Shown: positions 52,631 to 60,793 of the stretch, in pieces
How positions within the stretch are numbered: position 1 is the stretch's first letter
Layout: every line of letters begins with the position of its first letter
NCBI RefSeq assembly: GCF_000973085.1
Contig: NZ_CP011280.1
Span: forward strand, 832,642-896,641
Origin: Sneathia vaginalis
GTDB taxonomy: Bacteria; Fusobacteriota; Fusobacteriia; Fusobacteriales; Leptotrichiaceae
Length of the DNA: 64,000 nucleotides
Reading direction: 5' to 3'
The notes under the pieces: generated by a model
Told to the model about the DNA's origin: nothing
The model's database searches: none
The model's input: only the letters and a program-made list of their open reading frames with translations
Made by a program: the position numbers and the translations under genes

Positions 52631-53405
52631 TTTTAAATAAATAGTCATCAAAGGCTATAGAATTACAAACTAATTCTAATTCATCACTCTTTTTGTAATT
52701 ACCATACTTATCATCACCGATAATAGGGATGCCTAGATGGGCTAGTTGTACCCTTATTTGATGTTTTCTTCCTGTTAATATATTAACACTAAATGTTATA
52801 TTCTCCTTTTTAACATCAATAACTTCAAATTCACTAATAGATAAAAGTCCATTTTCATCTACTCTAACTTTATCCTCAAATGTTTTTAATTTTAACTCTA
52901 CTCTAAATTTATCTCCCAACACATATTTACCATTGTTTTTAGTCTTGGCAATATATGTCTTTTTTACTTCTCTTTTTCTAATTAATTCTGTTATGTGTCT
53001 TAGACTAACCTTATTCTTACAACCAATAACTAGGCCCTTAGTTTTTTTATCTATCCTATTTGCAAAGGAAATATTATACATCTCTGCTAAGCCCCGTTCG
53101 TTACCAGTACCTTTATGCATTGCAACATCTTTTGGTTTATTTATTATCAAATAGTTTTCGTCCTCGTAAACTACCCACTTCATATTTTTCGTATTAGCTC
53201 TTTTTTCTTCTTGTTTAAAGTCTAGATTAGATATACATACATCATCACCTATTTGTAGTCTATAGTCTTGCTTTTTCTTCTTGTTATTTACCTTTACATC
53301 GCCTTTTCGTATAGCCTTAAATATATCACCTAAACTATTATTCTTACAAGTATTCTTTAGAAATCTATCTAATCTTACATTCTCATTTTCTTTATCTATT
53401 ACCAT
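52617..53405 (-). CDS. RluA/RluC-family pseudouridine synthase
   Basis: 262 residues. An S4 RNA-binding domain (residues 10-60: RLDRFLKNTCKNN, KGDVKVNNKKKKQDYRLQIG) precedes the synthase domain with NRIDKKTKGLVIGCKN (catalytic Asp in the usual H/NRLDKxT position), and GRKHQIRVQLAHLGIPIIGD. It isomerises uridines in 23S rRNA; RluC specificity is likely from the S4 domain but not certain. Last gene of the rny-rodA operon, one base after rodA. Confidence 0.9.
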   Translation of the reverse strand: MVIDKENENVRLDRFLKNTCKNNSLGDIFKAIRKGDVKVNNKKKKQDYRLQIGDDVCISNLDFKQEEKRANTKNMKWVVYEDENYLIINKPKDVAMHKGTGNERGLAEMYNISFANRIDKKTKGLVIGCKNKVSLRHITELIRKREVKKTYIAKTKNNGKYVLGDKFRVELKLKTFEDKVRVDENGLLSISEFEVIDVKKENITFSVNILTGRKHQIRVQLAHLGIPIIGDDKYGNYKKSDELELVCNSIAFDDYLFKIKKP

Positions 53406-53406
53406 A

Positions 53407-54507
53407 CTAATCTGAATTCATTTTAACGCTTTCAACTAATGCGATTAGCATAAAAGCTGTTAAATATGAGCTACCTCCATAACTTAAAAATAGTAAAGTT
53501 TTACCAGTAACAGGAACTAAACCTAGTGTCATCCCTATATTTATCAATGTATGTCCTAAAAATATTCCAACAACTCCATATATTATTACCCTTCCATAGT
53601 CATCATCTATTAATCTACTAATCTTTAGCATATTAAAGATCAATAGAAAGTAAAGGAATATTACAAAACATGACCCTGCAAACCCAGTTTCTTCAGAAAT
53701 TACTGAGAATATGAAGTCAGTTTGTGGTTCTGGTAAAAATTTAAGTCTACTTTGACTTCCATGAAATATTCCAGTTCCAAATACCTCTCCTGAACCTATT
53801 GATATTTTAGACTGTGTTACGTGCCAACCCTTATTCTTAATATCTTTTTCAGGGTTCAAAAATACCTCTATTCTTGTTTTTTGATAGTCATCCAATGCAA
53901 AATGATATACTGGATAAGCAGACAAGATGACAATAACCCCTATTACAAGCAATGGTTTAATATTTGCATCATTTAAAAAGAGGATACATAAGTACGAAAA
54001 GGTAATGATAAGTGTATTACCTAAATCGGGTTGTAGTAAAACTAGTGCTACTATAGGGAGTATTGATAGATATACTTTTATAATATCAAATAAGTTGTTT
54101 ATACCTTTTCTAAACTTTGAGATTATTACATACGACAAAACCATTATTGTTATTATCTTAACAAATTCAGACGGTTGTATCTGTACACCTGCTATAGATA
54201 TCCATCTTTGTGCACCAAGAGTTTTTTTACCAACTAATCTTACCGCAATCAATACTACTATGGCTAGAGTATAGAGATAAAATATATATTTTTTTGTTGC
54301 CCTGTAATCAATAAACACAGATAGAAGTAGTATAATAGTACCACAAAATATCCATAATAGATTTTGCTTAACATAATGTGCTGATCTTGTTGCACTATAT
54401 ATAAATATGGTGCTGATGGTAACTAATATATATACTATTACTATAAGGGACTTATCTAATTTTAAAAGTCTATTCTTGTACTCACCAATATTAAAATTAA
54501 TCTTCAT
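53407..54507 (-). CDS. rodA: RodA-type peptidoglycan glycosyltransferase (SEDS)
   Basis: 366 residues with ten membrane helices. SEDS motifs AQRWISIAGVQIQPSEFVKI, GTGIFHGSQSRLKFLPEPQT followed by DFIFSVISEETGF, and GKTLLFLSYGGSSYLTAFML are clear. RodA polymerises lipid II for wall elongation with MreB, which is encoded 20 kb away. The start overlaps the CvpA-like gene by 11 bases. Confidence 0.93.
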   Translation of the reverse strand: MKINFNIGEYKNRLLKLDKSLIVIVYILVTISTIFIYSATRSAHYVKQNLLWIFCGTIILLLSVFIDYRATKKYIFYLYTLAIVVLIAVRLVGKKTLGAQRWISIAGVQIQPSEFVKIITIMVLSYVIISKFRKGINNLFDIIKVYLSILPIVALVLLQPDLGNTLIITFSYLCILFLNDANIKPLLVIGVIVILSAYPVYHFALDDYQKTRIEVFLNPEKDIKNKGWHVTQSKISIGSGEVFGTGIFHGSQSRLKFLPEPQTDFIFSVISEETGFAGSCFVIFLYFLLIFNMLKISRLIDDDYGRVIIYGVVGIFLGHTLINIGMTLGLVPVTGKTLLFLSYGGSSYLTAFMLIALVESVKMNSD

Positions 54508-55054
54508 TTGTTTTTACACCCTTTTTTAACTCTTCATATACTTCGCCTTTTAATTTTAAATTTTGATTTTTAAAATTAAACTCATCTAACCTATTTTCTA
54601 TTGTTTTTGGAAAATACTTATTTAATTTTTTAGTGTTAATAGAAACATAGTAAATTACACGACTTGTATCCAATGTCTTTTCAACACTTTTTATACTTCT
54701 CATAAATAGCATAACTGTCATTAGAAAAAAAGTTATTCCAAACGAAAGTACAAGTCCTAGTAATGCCCCTACCAGCTTATTTATTCCACCCAAGTGTGCA
54801 GTTTCTAAAAATTTGTGTATAATACGAACTATGATATGTAGGACGATAAAGATAAATACAAACGAAACAATATATGTAAATACCTTACCATATTTATTAC
54901 CCAATAAGTTTTCTACTATTCCTTGTATATATGGCACTAAAAATATTGATAGTAGGAAGTGACATACATCAAATATCATAAATATGGCACCTTTTTGCAG
55001 TCCATATATTACCATTCCTACTGTTAATAGTATTATTACTATATCAAAAACCAT
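54497..55054 (-). CDS. CvpA-family membrane protein
   Basis: 185 residues with four membrane helices in the first 120 (VFDIVIILLTVGMVIYGLQK; FVFIFIVLHIIVRIIHKFLE) and a charged cytoplasmic tail. CvpA proteins are linked to envelope integrity and bile or colicin V phenotypes, without a settled biochemical role. It lies ten bases after alr and overlaps rodA, in an operon rich in wall and RNA-processing genes. Confidence 0.82.
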   Translation of the reverse strand: MVFDIVIILLTVGMVIYGLQKGAIFMIFDVCHFLLSIFLVPYIQGIVENLLGNKYGKVFTYIVSFVFIFIVLHIIVRIIHKFLETAHLGGINKLVGALLGLVLSFGITFFLMTVMLFMRSIKSVEKTLDTSRVIYYVSINTKKLNKYFPKTIENRLDEFNFKNQNLKLKGEVYEELKKGVKTNED

Positions 55055-55064
55055 ATACCCCTCC

Positions 55065-56087
55065 TTAATATATATATTCTTTTTCTAATCTATCGGTGTT
55101 TCTACACATTATTTCATAGCTAATGGTATCGCAGTCATCAGCGACCTTTGTTATACATATGTTATCACCATATATTTCTACGAAATCTCCCACCTTTATA
55201 CTTCTATCTGCCTTTATCATCATTTGATCCATGCAGATATTTCCAATTATATCATAATACTTCCCATTAAAAAATACTTGACCGTTATTAGATATTCTCC
55301 TAGTTAAACCGTCAGCATAGCCTATAGATACTGTTGCAATAATATCTCCTTTTTTAGCTAAATATGTGTTCCCATAGCCAATATAGCTATCATACTTCAA
55401 TTCCTTTATATAGCTAACCCTTGCATAAAGACTCATTGCTTGTTCAAACTCTCTTGTCTTGTCTCCACCATAAATGATAATACCTATTCTACATAAATCA
55501 TACATATCATTTGGTATGTTTAAACTTCCATAGCTATTTAATGCGTGCTTGTATGGTATATCATATTTTCCTGAAATTTCATTGAATAAATCTATTTGCT
55601 TTTTAGTATATTCCTTATCATTTTCAGCAACAGATAAATGTGTAAAAATACCTGTAGGTTTGTAATTTTCTAAGACCTTCTCTATATCAACCTTATCAAA
55701 GCCTATTCTTCCCATACCAGTATCAAAGGCTATGTGGTATAGACAAGACTTACAATTTTTTTCTATATATTCTAATTCTGAAAAATTAGTTACAGTAAAA
55801 TGTATTTTTCTTTTTTCTAGCTCCTTATACTCTTCTTTTTCTGTTGGACCTAGTATTAATATATTAATATCTAATCCCATATCAGATAACTTTATTGCCT
55901 CTGTATATGTTGCAACTGCATACCATTTGATTCCCATGTCAAATAGCATACTAACAACTTTCTCATATCCATGTCCATAGGCATTTGCTTTAACAACTGC
56001 CATAAATTTTTCTTTTGGTACAACCTTTAAAATCTTTTCTACATTTTTTCTGATTTTTCTCATATCTACAACTAACTTACAACGCAT
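55065..56087 (-). CDS. alr: Alanine racemase
   Basis: 340 residues. The PLP lysine is in VVKANAYGHGYEKV, the barrel motif HIAFDTGMGRIGFDK follows, and the second catalytic base Tyr is in VSIGYADGLTRR with ICMDQMMIKAD later. It supplies D-alanine for peptidoglycan. ATG 56087 has AAAGGTGG before it; the GTG nine bases earlier lies in that site. It overlaps cmk by 11 bases. Confidence 0.95.
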   Translation of the reverse strand: MRCKLVVDMRKIRKNVEKILKVVPKEKFMAVVKANAYGHGYEKVVSMLFDMGIKWYAVATYTEAIKLSDMGLDINILILGPTEKEEYKELEKRKIHFTVTNFSELEYIEKNCKSCLYHIAFDTGMGRIGFDKVDIEKVLENYKPTGIFTHLSVAENDKEYTKKQIDLFNEISGKYDIPYKHALNSYGSLNIPNDMYDLCRIGIIIYGGDKTREFEQAMSLYARVSYIKELKYDSYIGYGNTYLAKKGDIIATVSIGYADGLTRRISNNGQVFFNGKYYDIIGNICMDQMMIKADRSIKVGDFVEIYGDNICITKVADDCDTISYEIMCRNTDRLEKEYIY

Positions 56088-56706
56088 TTTGACCACCTTT
56101 TACTAAAGATATTATCTTTTGTATTACTTGTTCTTTAGTCATTTGACTTGTATCTATCACTGTTGCACCTTTAGCAATTCTTAAAGGAGAATTTTTTCTA
56201 TTCATATCTTGATAATCTCTTTTTTGTATATCTTCTAGTATCTTATCATAACTTAGAGTTTTATCCTGTAAAAATCTTCTTTTTGCTCTAACTTCTACAC
56301 TAGCTGTTAAGAATATCTTAAAATCTGCATTAGGAAACACAACTGTAGATATATCTCTACCATCTAATATTACAGAATGTGACTTAGAGATCTTTCTTTG
56401 TAAATCTACCATATATTCTCTAACTTCCTTAATTTTAGAAATATCTGATGCTTTTTTTGATATATCATTTGTTCTTATCTTCTTGCTTACATCTACCCCG
56501 TTTAAGTAGAAAGTTTCACCTGATTGTTTAATGTTAAAATCTTTTAAGACTTCCTTACTAAACTCTAAACTATTTTCTTCTAAATACAAGGCAAGTAATC
56601 TGTACATAGCTCCTGTATCTAAGTATTGTATATTTAATTTCTTAGCTATTTCCTTTGAAATACTACTTTTTCCACTACCTGATGGTCCATCAACTGCTAT
56701 TATCAT
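56077..56706 (-). CDS. cmk: Cytidylate kinase
   Basis: 209 residues. P loop VDGPSGSGKSSISKEIAKKL, CMP-binding insert (YLDTGAMYRLLALYLEEN), GRDISTVVFPNADFKIFLTA and lid RDYQDMNRKNSPLRIA. It phosphorylates CMP and dCMP. Start overlaps prmA by four bases. Confidence 0.96.
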   Translation of the reverse strand: MIIAVDGPSGSGKSSISKEIAKKLNIQYLDTGAMYRLLALYLEENSLEFSKEVLKDFNIKQSGETFYLNGVDVSKKIRTNDISKKASDISKIKEVREYMVDLQRKISKSHSVILDGRDISTVVFPNADFKIFLTASVEVRAKRRFLQDKTLSYDKILEDIQKRDYQDMNRKNSPLRIAKGATVIDTSQMTKEQVIQKIISLVKGGQNAL

Positions 56707-57617
56707 CTCTTATCCTTTAACTTAAATACTAATCCTATCCATTTATTTTTTATCTTCTCATCTACTAGTTCTAATCCATATTCATTTGCATAAGATATGA
56801 ATGAGTCCCTCTTTTCTTGTAATATACCTGAGAATATGACATAGGTACTATCTGTCATACTTTGTATAATATTAGGTAATATCTTTTCTAATACATCTAC
56901 TAATATATTAGATACAATTACTGAAAACTTTTCAAAACTGTACTTTTTAATATCCCCTATATACACCTCATAACCACTTGATATATCATTTTTCAAAAAA
57001 TTATCCTTAACTACTTCTAGACAATTTTCGTCTATATCTATACCTACAACCTTTTTGTATCCTAGTTTTTTAGCTATTAACATAAGTATACCTGAACCAC
57101 AACCTAAGTCAAGTAAACTATCTCCCCTAGCATATTTTTCAAGTAATTCTATGCAAAGAGCAGTTGTTTCATGTGTACCTGTACCAAATGCCATAGCTGG
57201 ATCTATATGTATGACAATTTCATTGTCTTTTTGTTCATACTCTTCCCAGCTAGGATTAACAACAATATTTTCAGTTATTTTAGTTGTATGGAAACTCTTC
57301 TTCCACTCGTCCTTATAGCTATCAGTATTTAACTCACTTGTGTATACCTCATAAATGATATCTTCTATTACTTTTATCTCATCTTCTATCATTTTTAATT
57401 TTTTTGTAAAAAACCTATTATTCGGTAAATAGAAGATAATTGCCCATACTTGATTTACTAATTGTATATTTTCAGTATAGTCTAGTACATCATCACTAAA
57501 ATTTTCTATTAATTCTACTTCAAATATACCGAATTTTTTTAAAATTTCAAGTATATCATTTTTTGTTTTCAACATATTATTTGAGTAATATCTAATTAAA
57601 ACTTTTTTTAATATCAT
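56703..57617 (-). CDS. prmA: Ribosomal protein L11 methyltransferase
   Basis: 304 residues. The SAM-binding core is AFGTGTHETTALCIELLEKY, LLDLGCGSGILMLIAKKLG and VSNILVDVLEKILP. PrmA trimethylates lysines of L11. The N-terminal L11-binding domain is longer and more diverged than in enterobacteria. Overlaps of four bases link it to ymdB and cmk. Confidence 0.93.
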   Translation of the reverse strand: MILKKVLIRYYSNNMLKTKNDILEILKKFGIFEVELIENFSDDVLDYTENIQLVNQVWAIIFYLPNNRFFTKKLKMIEDEIKVIEDIIYEVYTSELNTDSYKDEWKKSFHTTKITENIVVNPSWEEYEQKDNEIVIHIDPAMAFGTGTHETTALCIELLEKYARGDSLLDLGCGSGILMLIAKKLGYKKVVGIDIDENCLEVVKDNFLKNDISSGYEVYIGDIKKYSFEKFSVIVSNILVDVLEKILPNIIQSMTDSTYVIFSGILQEKRDSFISYANEYGLELVDEKIKNKWIGLVFKLKDKR

Positions 57618-58393
57618 ACTTCATCGTACCCTAAATCTAATCTTTCTATACTTACACATTTAAATGTCTTATCATCTACAACTACTTCTATACCATTAAT
57701 ACGTAGTCCTTCTTCACAAGGTACATATCTTTCAGAAAAACCTGTTTTTAGTCTTTTTAAACTTTCTCTCTTATTCATTCCTAACACTCCATCATGACCA
57801 CCTGTCATTCCTATGTCAGTTATGAATCCAGTCTTACCTACAAGTATCTTGTTATCAGATGTTTGTGTATGTGTATGTGTTCCATATATTGCTGTTGCAA
57901 TACCTGCTAAATTCCAACCCATAGCTTGTTTTTCTGAAGTTGCTTCAGCATGAAAGTCTACTATTAAAACATCACATTCTTTTTTTAATTTAGGTGCTAG
58001 CTCATCTATACTTGCAAAAGGACAAGGAATAGGTTGCATAAATACCTTACCTTGTAAATTAACTACTCCAACTCTAACACCCTTCTTATTAACCACAACA
58101 TAACCATGTCCTGCATTTTGTGGATGATAGTTATATGGACGTATTATTCTTGGTTCTTCATTTAGGTATGAATAAATTTCTTTTCTATCATATGTATGAT
58201 TACCAAGTGTTATTACATCAACACCCTTATCAAAAAATTGTATAGCAATCTTAGGTGTTATACCAAATCCTGCTGCTGCGTTTTCTCCATTTACAATAAT
58301 GAAATCATAATTCTTTTTACGTTTTTCTAAAAATTTGTATAGTACTTCTCTACCAGGTTGACCTACTACATCGCCTACCATTAAAAATTTCAT
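57614..58393 (-). CDS. YmdB-family metallophosphoesterase
   Basis: 259 residues of the TIGR00282 family. Metal ligands are in MVGDVVGQPG, IVNGENAAAGFG, LGNHTYDRKE, VDFHAEATSEKQ and GTHTHTQT. YmdB proteins hydrolyse 2',3'-cyclic nucleotides and affect global gene expression; the gene next to rny is a conserved arrangement, consistent with a joint role in RNA turnover or signalling. ATG 58393 follows GGAGGT; the earlier in-frame TTG is part of that site. Confidence 0.93.
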   Translation of the reverse strand: MKFLMVGDVVGQPGREVLYKFLEKRKKNYDFIIVNGENAAAGFGITPKIAIQFFDKGVDVITLGNHTYDRKEIYSYLNEEPRIIRPYNYHPQNAGHGYVVVNKKGVRVGVVNLQGKVFMQPIPCPFASIDELAPKLKKECDVLIVDFHAEATSEKQAMGWNLAGIATAIYGTHTHTQTSDNKILVGKTGFITDIGMTGGHDGVLGMNKRESLKRLKTGFSERYVPCEEGLRINGIEVVVDDKTFKCVSIERLDLGYDEV

Positions 58394-58435
58394 ATATACC
58401 TCCAAAAAAATATAGCAGTCATACGACTGCCTTTA

Positions 58436-60010
58436 TTATTTTGCATATTCTATAGCTCTAGTTTCCCTTACAACTGTTACTTTTATCTGACCAGGATATT
58501 GCATCTTTTCTTCTATTTCTTTAGCTATATCTCTTGATAGTATAACAGCTTGATCGTCGTTTATCTTTTCTGGACTGACTATAAGTCTTAATTCTCTTCC
58601 TGCTTGTATTGCATATGAATTTTCAATACCTTCATGAGAATTTGCAATTTCTTCTAATTGTTCTAATCTCTTTAAATAGTTAGTTAGAGTTTCACGTCTT
58701 GCACCTGGTCTAGAAGCTGATATGGCATCTGCTGCTTGAACTATTACTGCTTCTATGCTCTTTTGTTCCACTTCATCATGGTGTGATTCAACTGCGTTTA
58801 TTACAACTTCACTTTCTTTAGAGAACTTTCTTAAAAATTCTGCACCATTTATTGCGTGTGAACCTTCTTGTTCATGTGAGAAAGCCTTCCCTATATCATG
58901 GAACAATCCTCCTCTTTTTGCATAGTTAACATTAGCCCCTATTTCTGCTGCTATTGCTCCTGCTAAATGTGCTACTTCTATACAGTGTTGTAGTACATTT
59001 TGACCAAATGATGTTCTGTATTTTAATCTTCCTAATGCTTTTAATACTTCTTTTGGTAATGTTGGAATACCTACTTCTAGTATTGCTTGTTCTGCTGCAT
59101 CAAACATTGCTTGTTCTACTTCACTTGCAGCCTTATCAACCAATTCTTCTATCTTTGTAGGATGTATTCTTCCATCTTGTATTAATTTTTCTAATGCTAT
59201 TTTCGCTACTTCACGTCTTACACCATCAAATGAAGATAAAACAACAGCTTCAGGTGTATCATCTATTATTAAGTCTACTCCTGTTGCAGCTTCTATGGCT
59301 CTAATATTTCTACCTTCCTTACCTATTATTCTACCCTTCATTTCTTCACTAGGTAACTCAACTACGGTAATTGTTGCATCTACTACATAGTCTGAAGCTG
59401 ACTTATTTATTGCTGTTGATAAAATTCTTTTTGCTAATTTATCTTTTTCTCTATCAAGAGTATATTCAAATTCTTTTATCCTAACAGCCTTATCGTGTTC
59501 TAACTCATCGTCCATTTTTGCAAGTATAATATCTTTTGCTTCTTCTCTTGTTAATTCAGCAATTTTTTCTAATTCACTAGATTGCTTATTTATCAATTCA
59601 TCTAATTCACTTTGCTTCGTAACTAAAACTTCTTTTTGCTTTTCAAGTTTTACTTCTTTTTCTTCTATCTTTTGATTCTTATACTCTAAATTCTCTTCTT
59701 TTTTTGCAATCCTTGCTTCTTTTTGGCTGATTTCATGCTTCATTTGCTTTATTTCTTCATCAGCTTCTCTTTTAGTATTTAAAAGTTGTTCTTTAACTTT
59801 AATTACTTCTTCTTTTTTAAACGCTTCAATATCTCTTTCAACTTCTTTTTTAGTTGTTTCAAACTTCCTCTTGGCATCAATTATTTTTAGCTCTAATTCA
59901 CTTAGTTCACCATATTTTTGAACAAATGTTTTCTTTATTGATTTTAATGAAACAAAAAAAGTAACAAGAAATATGACAGCGAATATTGCTATTACAATAT
60001 AGCTTAACAT
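58436..60010 (-). CDS. rny: Ribonuclease Y
   Basis: 524 residues. One N-terminal membrane helix (YIVIAIFAVIFLVTFFV), a long coiled coil (about 30-200), a KH domain (GRIIGKEGRNIRAIEAATGV), and an HD domain with HCIEVAHLAGAIAAEIG and KRGGLFHDIGKAF. It is the main membrane-bound endonuclease that starts mRNA decay in Firmicutes and related groups. It follows a small lipoprotein gene by 12 bases. Confidence 0.96.
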   Translation of the reverse strand: MLSYIVIAIFAVIFLVTFFVSLKSIKKTFVQKYGELSELELKIIDAKRKFETTKKEVERDIEAFKKEEVIKVKEQLLNTKREADEEIKQMKHEISQKEARIAKKEENLEYKNQKIEEKEVKLEKQKEVLVTKQSELDELINKQSSELEKIAELTREEAKDIILAKMDDELEHDKAVRIKEFEYTLDREKDKLAKRILSTAINKSASDYVVDATITVVELPSEEMKGRIIGKEGRNIRAIEAATGVDLIIDDTPEAVVLSSFDGVRREVAKIALEKLIQDGRIHPTKIEELVDKAASEVEQAMFDAAEQAILEVGIPTLPKEVLKALGRLKYRTSFGQNVLQHCIEVAHLAGAIAAEIGANVNYAKRGGLFHDIGKAFSHEQEGSHAINGAEFLRKFSKESEVVINAVESHHDEVEQKSIEAVIVQAADAISASRPGARRETLTNYLKRLEQLEEIANSHEGIENSYAIQAGRELRLIVSPEKINDDQAVILSRDIAKEIEEKMQYPGQIKVTVVRETRAIEYAK

Positions 60011-60022
60011 ATTTTCTCCTTT

Positions 60023-60415
60023 CTAATTTTGTTTTTCATAAATGTCTAAAATCTTCCATGTATTATTTATTCTCGTCCAAACGGCAACAAAATACGCACT
60101 ATCCATCCCTTTTGTAAGGACAAGTAGTGTGTTTATTCTATCATTTGATACAACTTCTATTTTGTTATCTGGAACAAATACAAGTATATCAGATAAATCA
60201 GTTTTATCAATATTATTAAGTATTATCTCATTTTTTAAACTATTTACGAAAAACTTATGTATATCTTTTTTACGATTTTCTTTTACAGTTAGCATAAATT
60301 CATTTTTGGTCAAAAGAAAAGATTGACTAATTTTTTCTTTTTCAATGGGGTTTAAACTAACTGTTGTACAACCGCATAACATTATTAAAATTGTTGATAT
60401 TATTATTCTTTTCAC
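60023..60415 (-). CDS. Small lipoprotein, unknown
   Basis: 130 residues from GTG 60415, which has GGAGG six bases upstream. The signal KRIIISTILIMLCGC has lipobox LCGC. The mature domain is about 110 residues with a beta-rich end (SAYFVAVWTRINNTWKILDI) that recalls small NTF2-like or lipoprotein folds without a firm match. It heads the rny-ymdB-prmA-cmk-alr-cvpA-rodA-rlu operon behind the promoter at 60436-60464. Confidence 0.72.
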   Translation of the reverse strand: MKRIIISTILIMLCGCTTVSLNPIEKEKISQSFLLTKNEFMLTVKENRKKDIHKFFVNSLKNEIILNNIDKTDLSDILVFVPDNKIEVVSNDRINTLLVLTKGMDSAYFVAVWTRINNTWKILDIYEKQN

Positions 60416-60435
60416 AATACCTCCACTTTCAATAG

Positions 60436-60464
60436 ATTTTAACATATATAGCCTTTTTTTTCAA
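60436..60464 (-). promoter_or_regulatory. Promoter of the rny operon
   Basis: -35 TTGAAA (60459-60464), -10 TAAAAT (60436-60441), spacer 17. The spacer contains A5 after the -35, so there is a run of eight A, shorter than the surface-gene tracts. Confidence 0.65.
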
Positions 60465-60520
60465 TAAAAAAATTTGAGGCTAAATCTTGAAAATATTAGA
60501 AAATATGAAGTTTATTAAGC

Positions 60521-60554
60521 AAAAAAAAGACTATATATTATACAGTCTTTTTTT
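60521..60554 (-). terminator. Terminator of a lost gene
   Basis: Stem AAAAAGACTGTATA/TATATAGTCTTTTT with T8. It stands between divergent promoters, where no intact gene needs it, and directly follows the remnant at 60565-60635. Confidence 0.65.
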
Positions 60555-60564
60555 GAATATTATA

Positions 60565-60635
60565 TTTCTAATGCACTTTTAAGATCTTCCACAATCTTTT
60601 CTCCTTACTTAATTGCCTCTATTGTACTTTCATTT
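60565..60635 (-). pseudogene. Possible antitoxin C-terminal remnant
   Basis: A short minus-strand frame reads PNESTIEAIK, a stop, then GEKIVEDLKSALEI and a stop. Read through the first stop (TAA for an expected GAA) it resembles the C-terminal half of RelB/DinJ-type antitoxins (form PNExTxEAIxEGEK). The part further upstream is not open and no toxin gene is present. The match is short, so this is tentative. Confidence 0.3.
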
Positions 60636-60793
60636 GGTATATTTTTTTAATAACTGATATATATCTGAATTCTTTTTAACCTATATAGCTTAACATTCAC
60701 CTACTTTCCTTTATACATTACCTTTTTTATCCTAAAAATATTTGATTTTTGTCTTTAAGTACTGATAAACTCTTGTATATTAAGGAGATGAAA

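Noticed and set aside
60749-60793. Longer start (TTG 60749) for the His-rich protein
   Set aside because: It adds 15 residues before a perfect signal peptide and ignores the AAGGAG directly upstream of ATG 60794.
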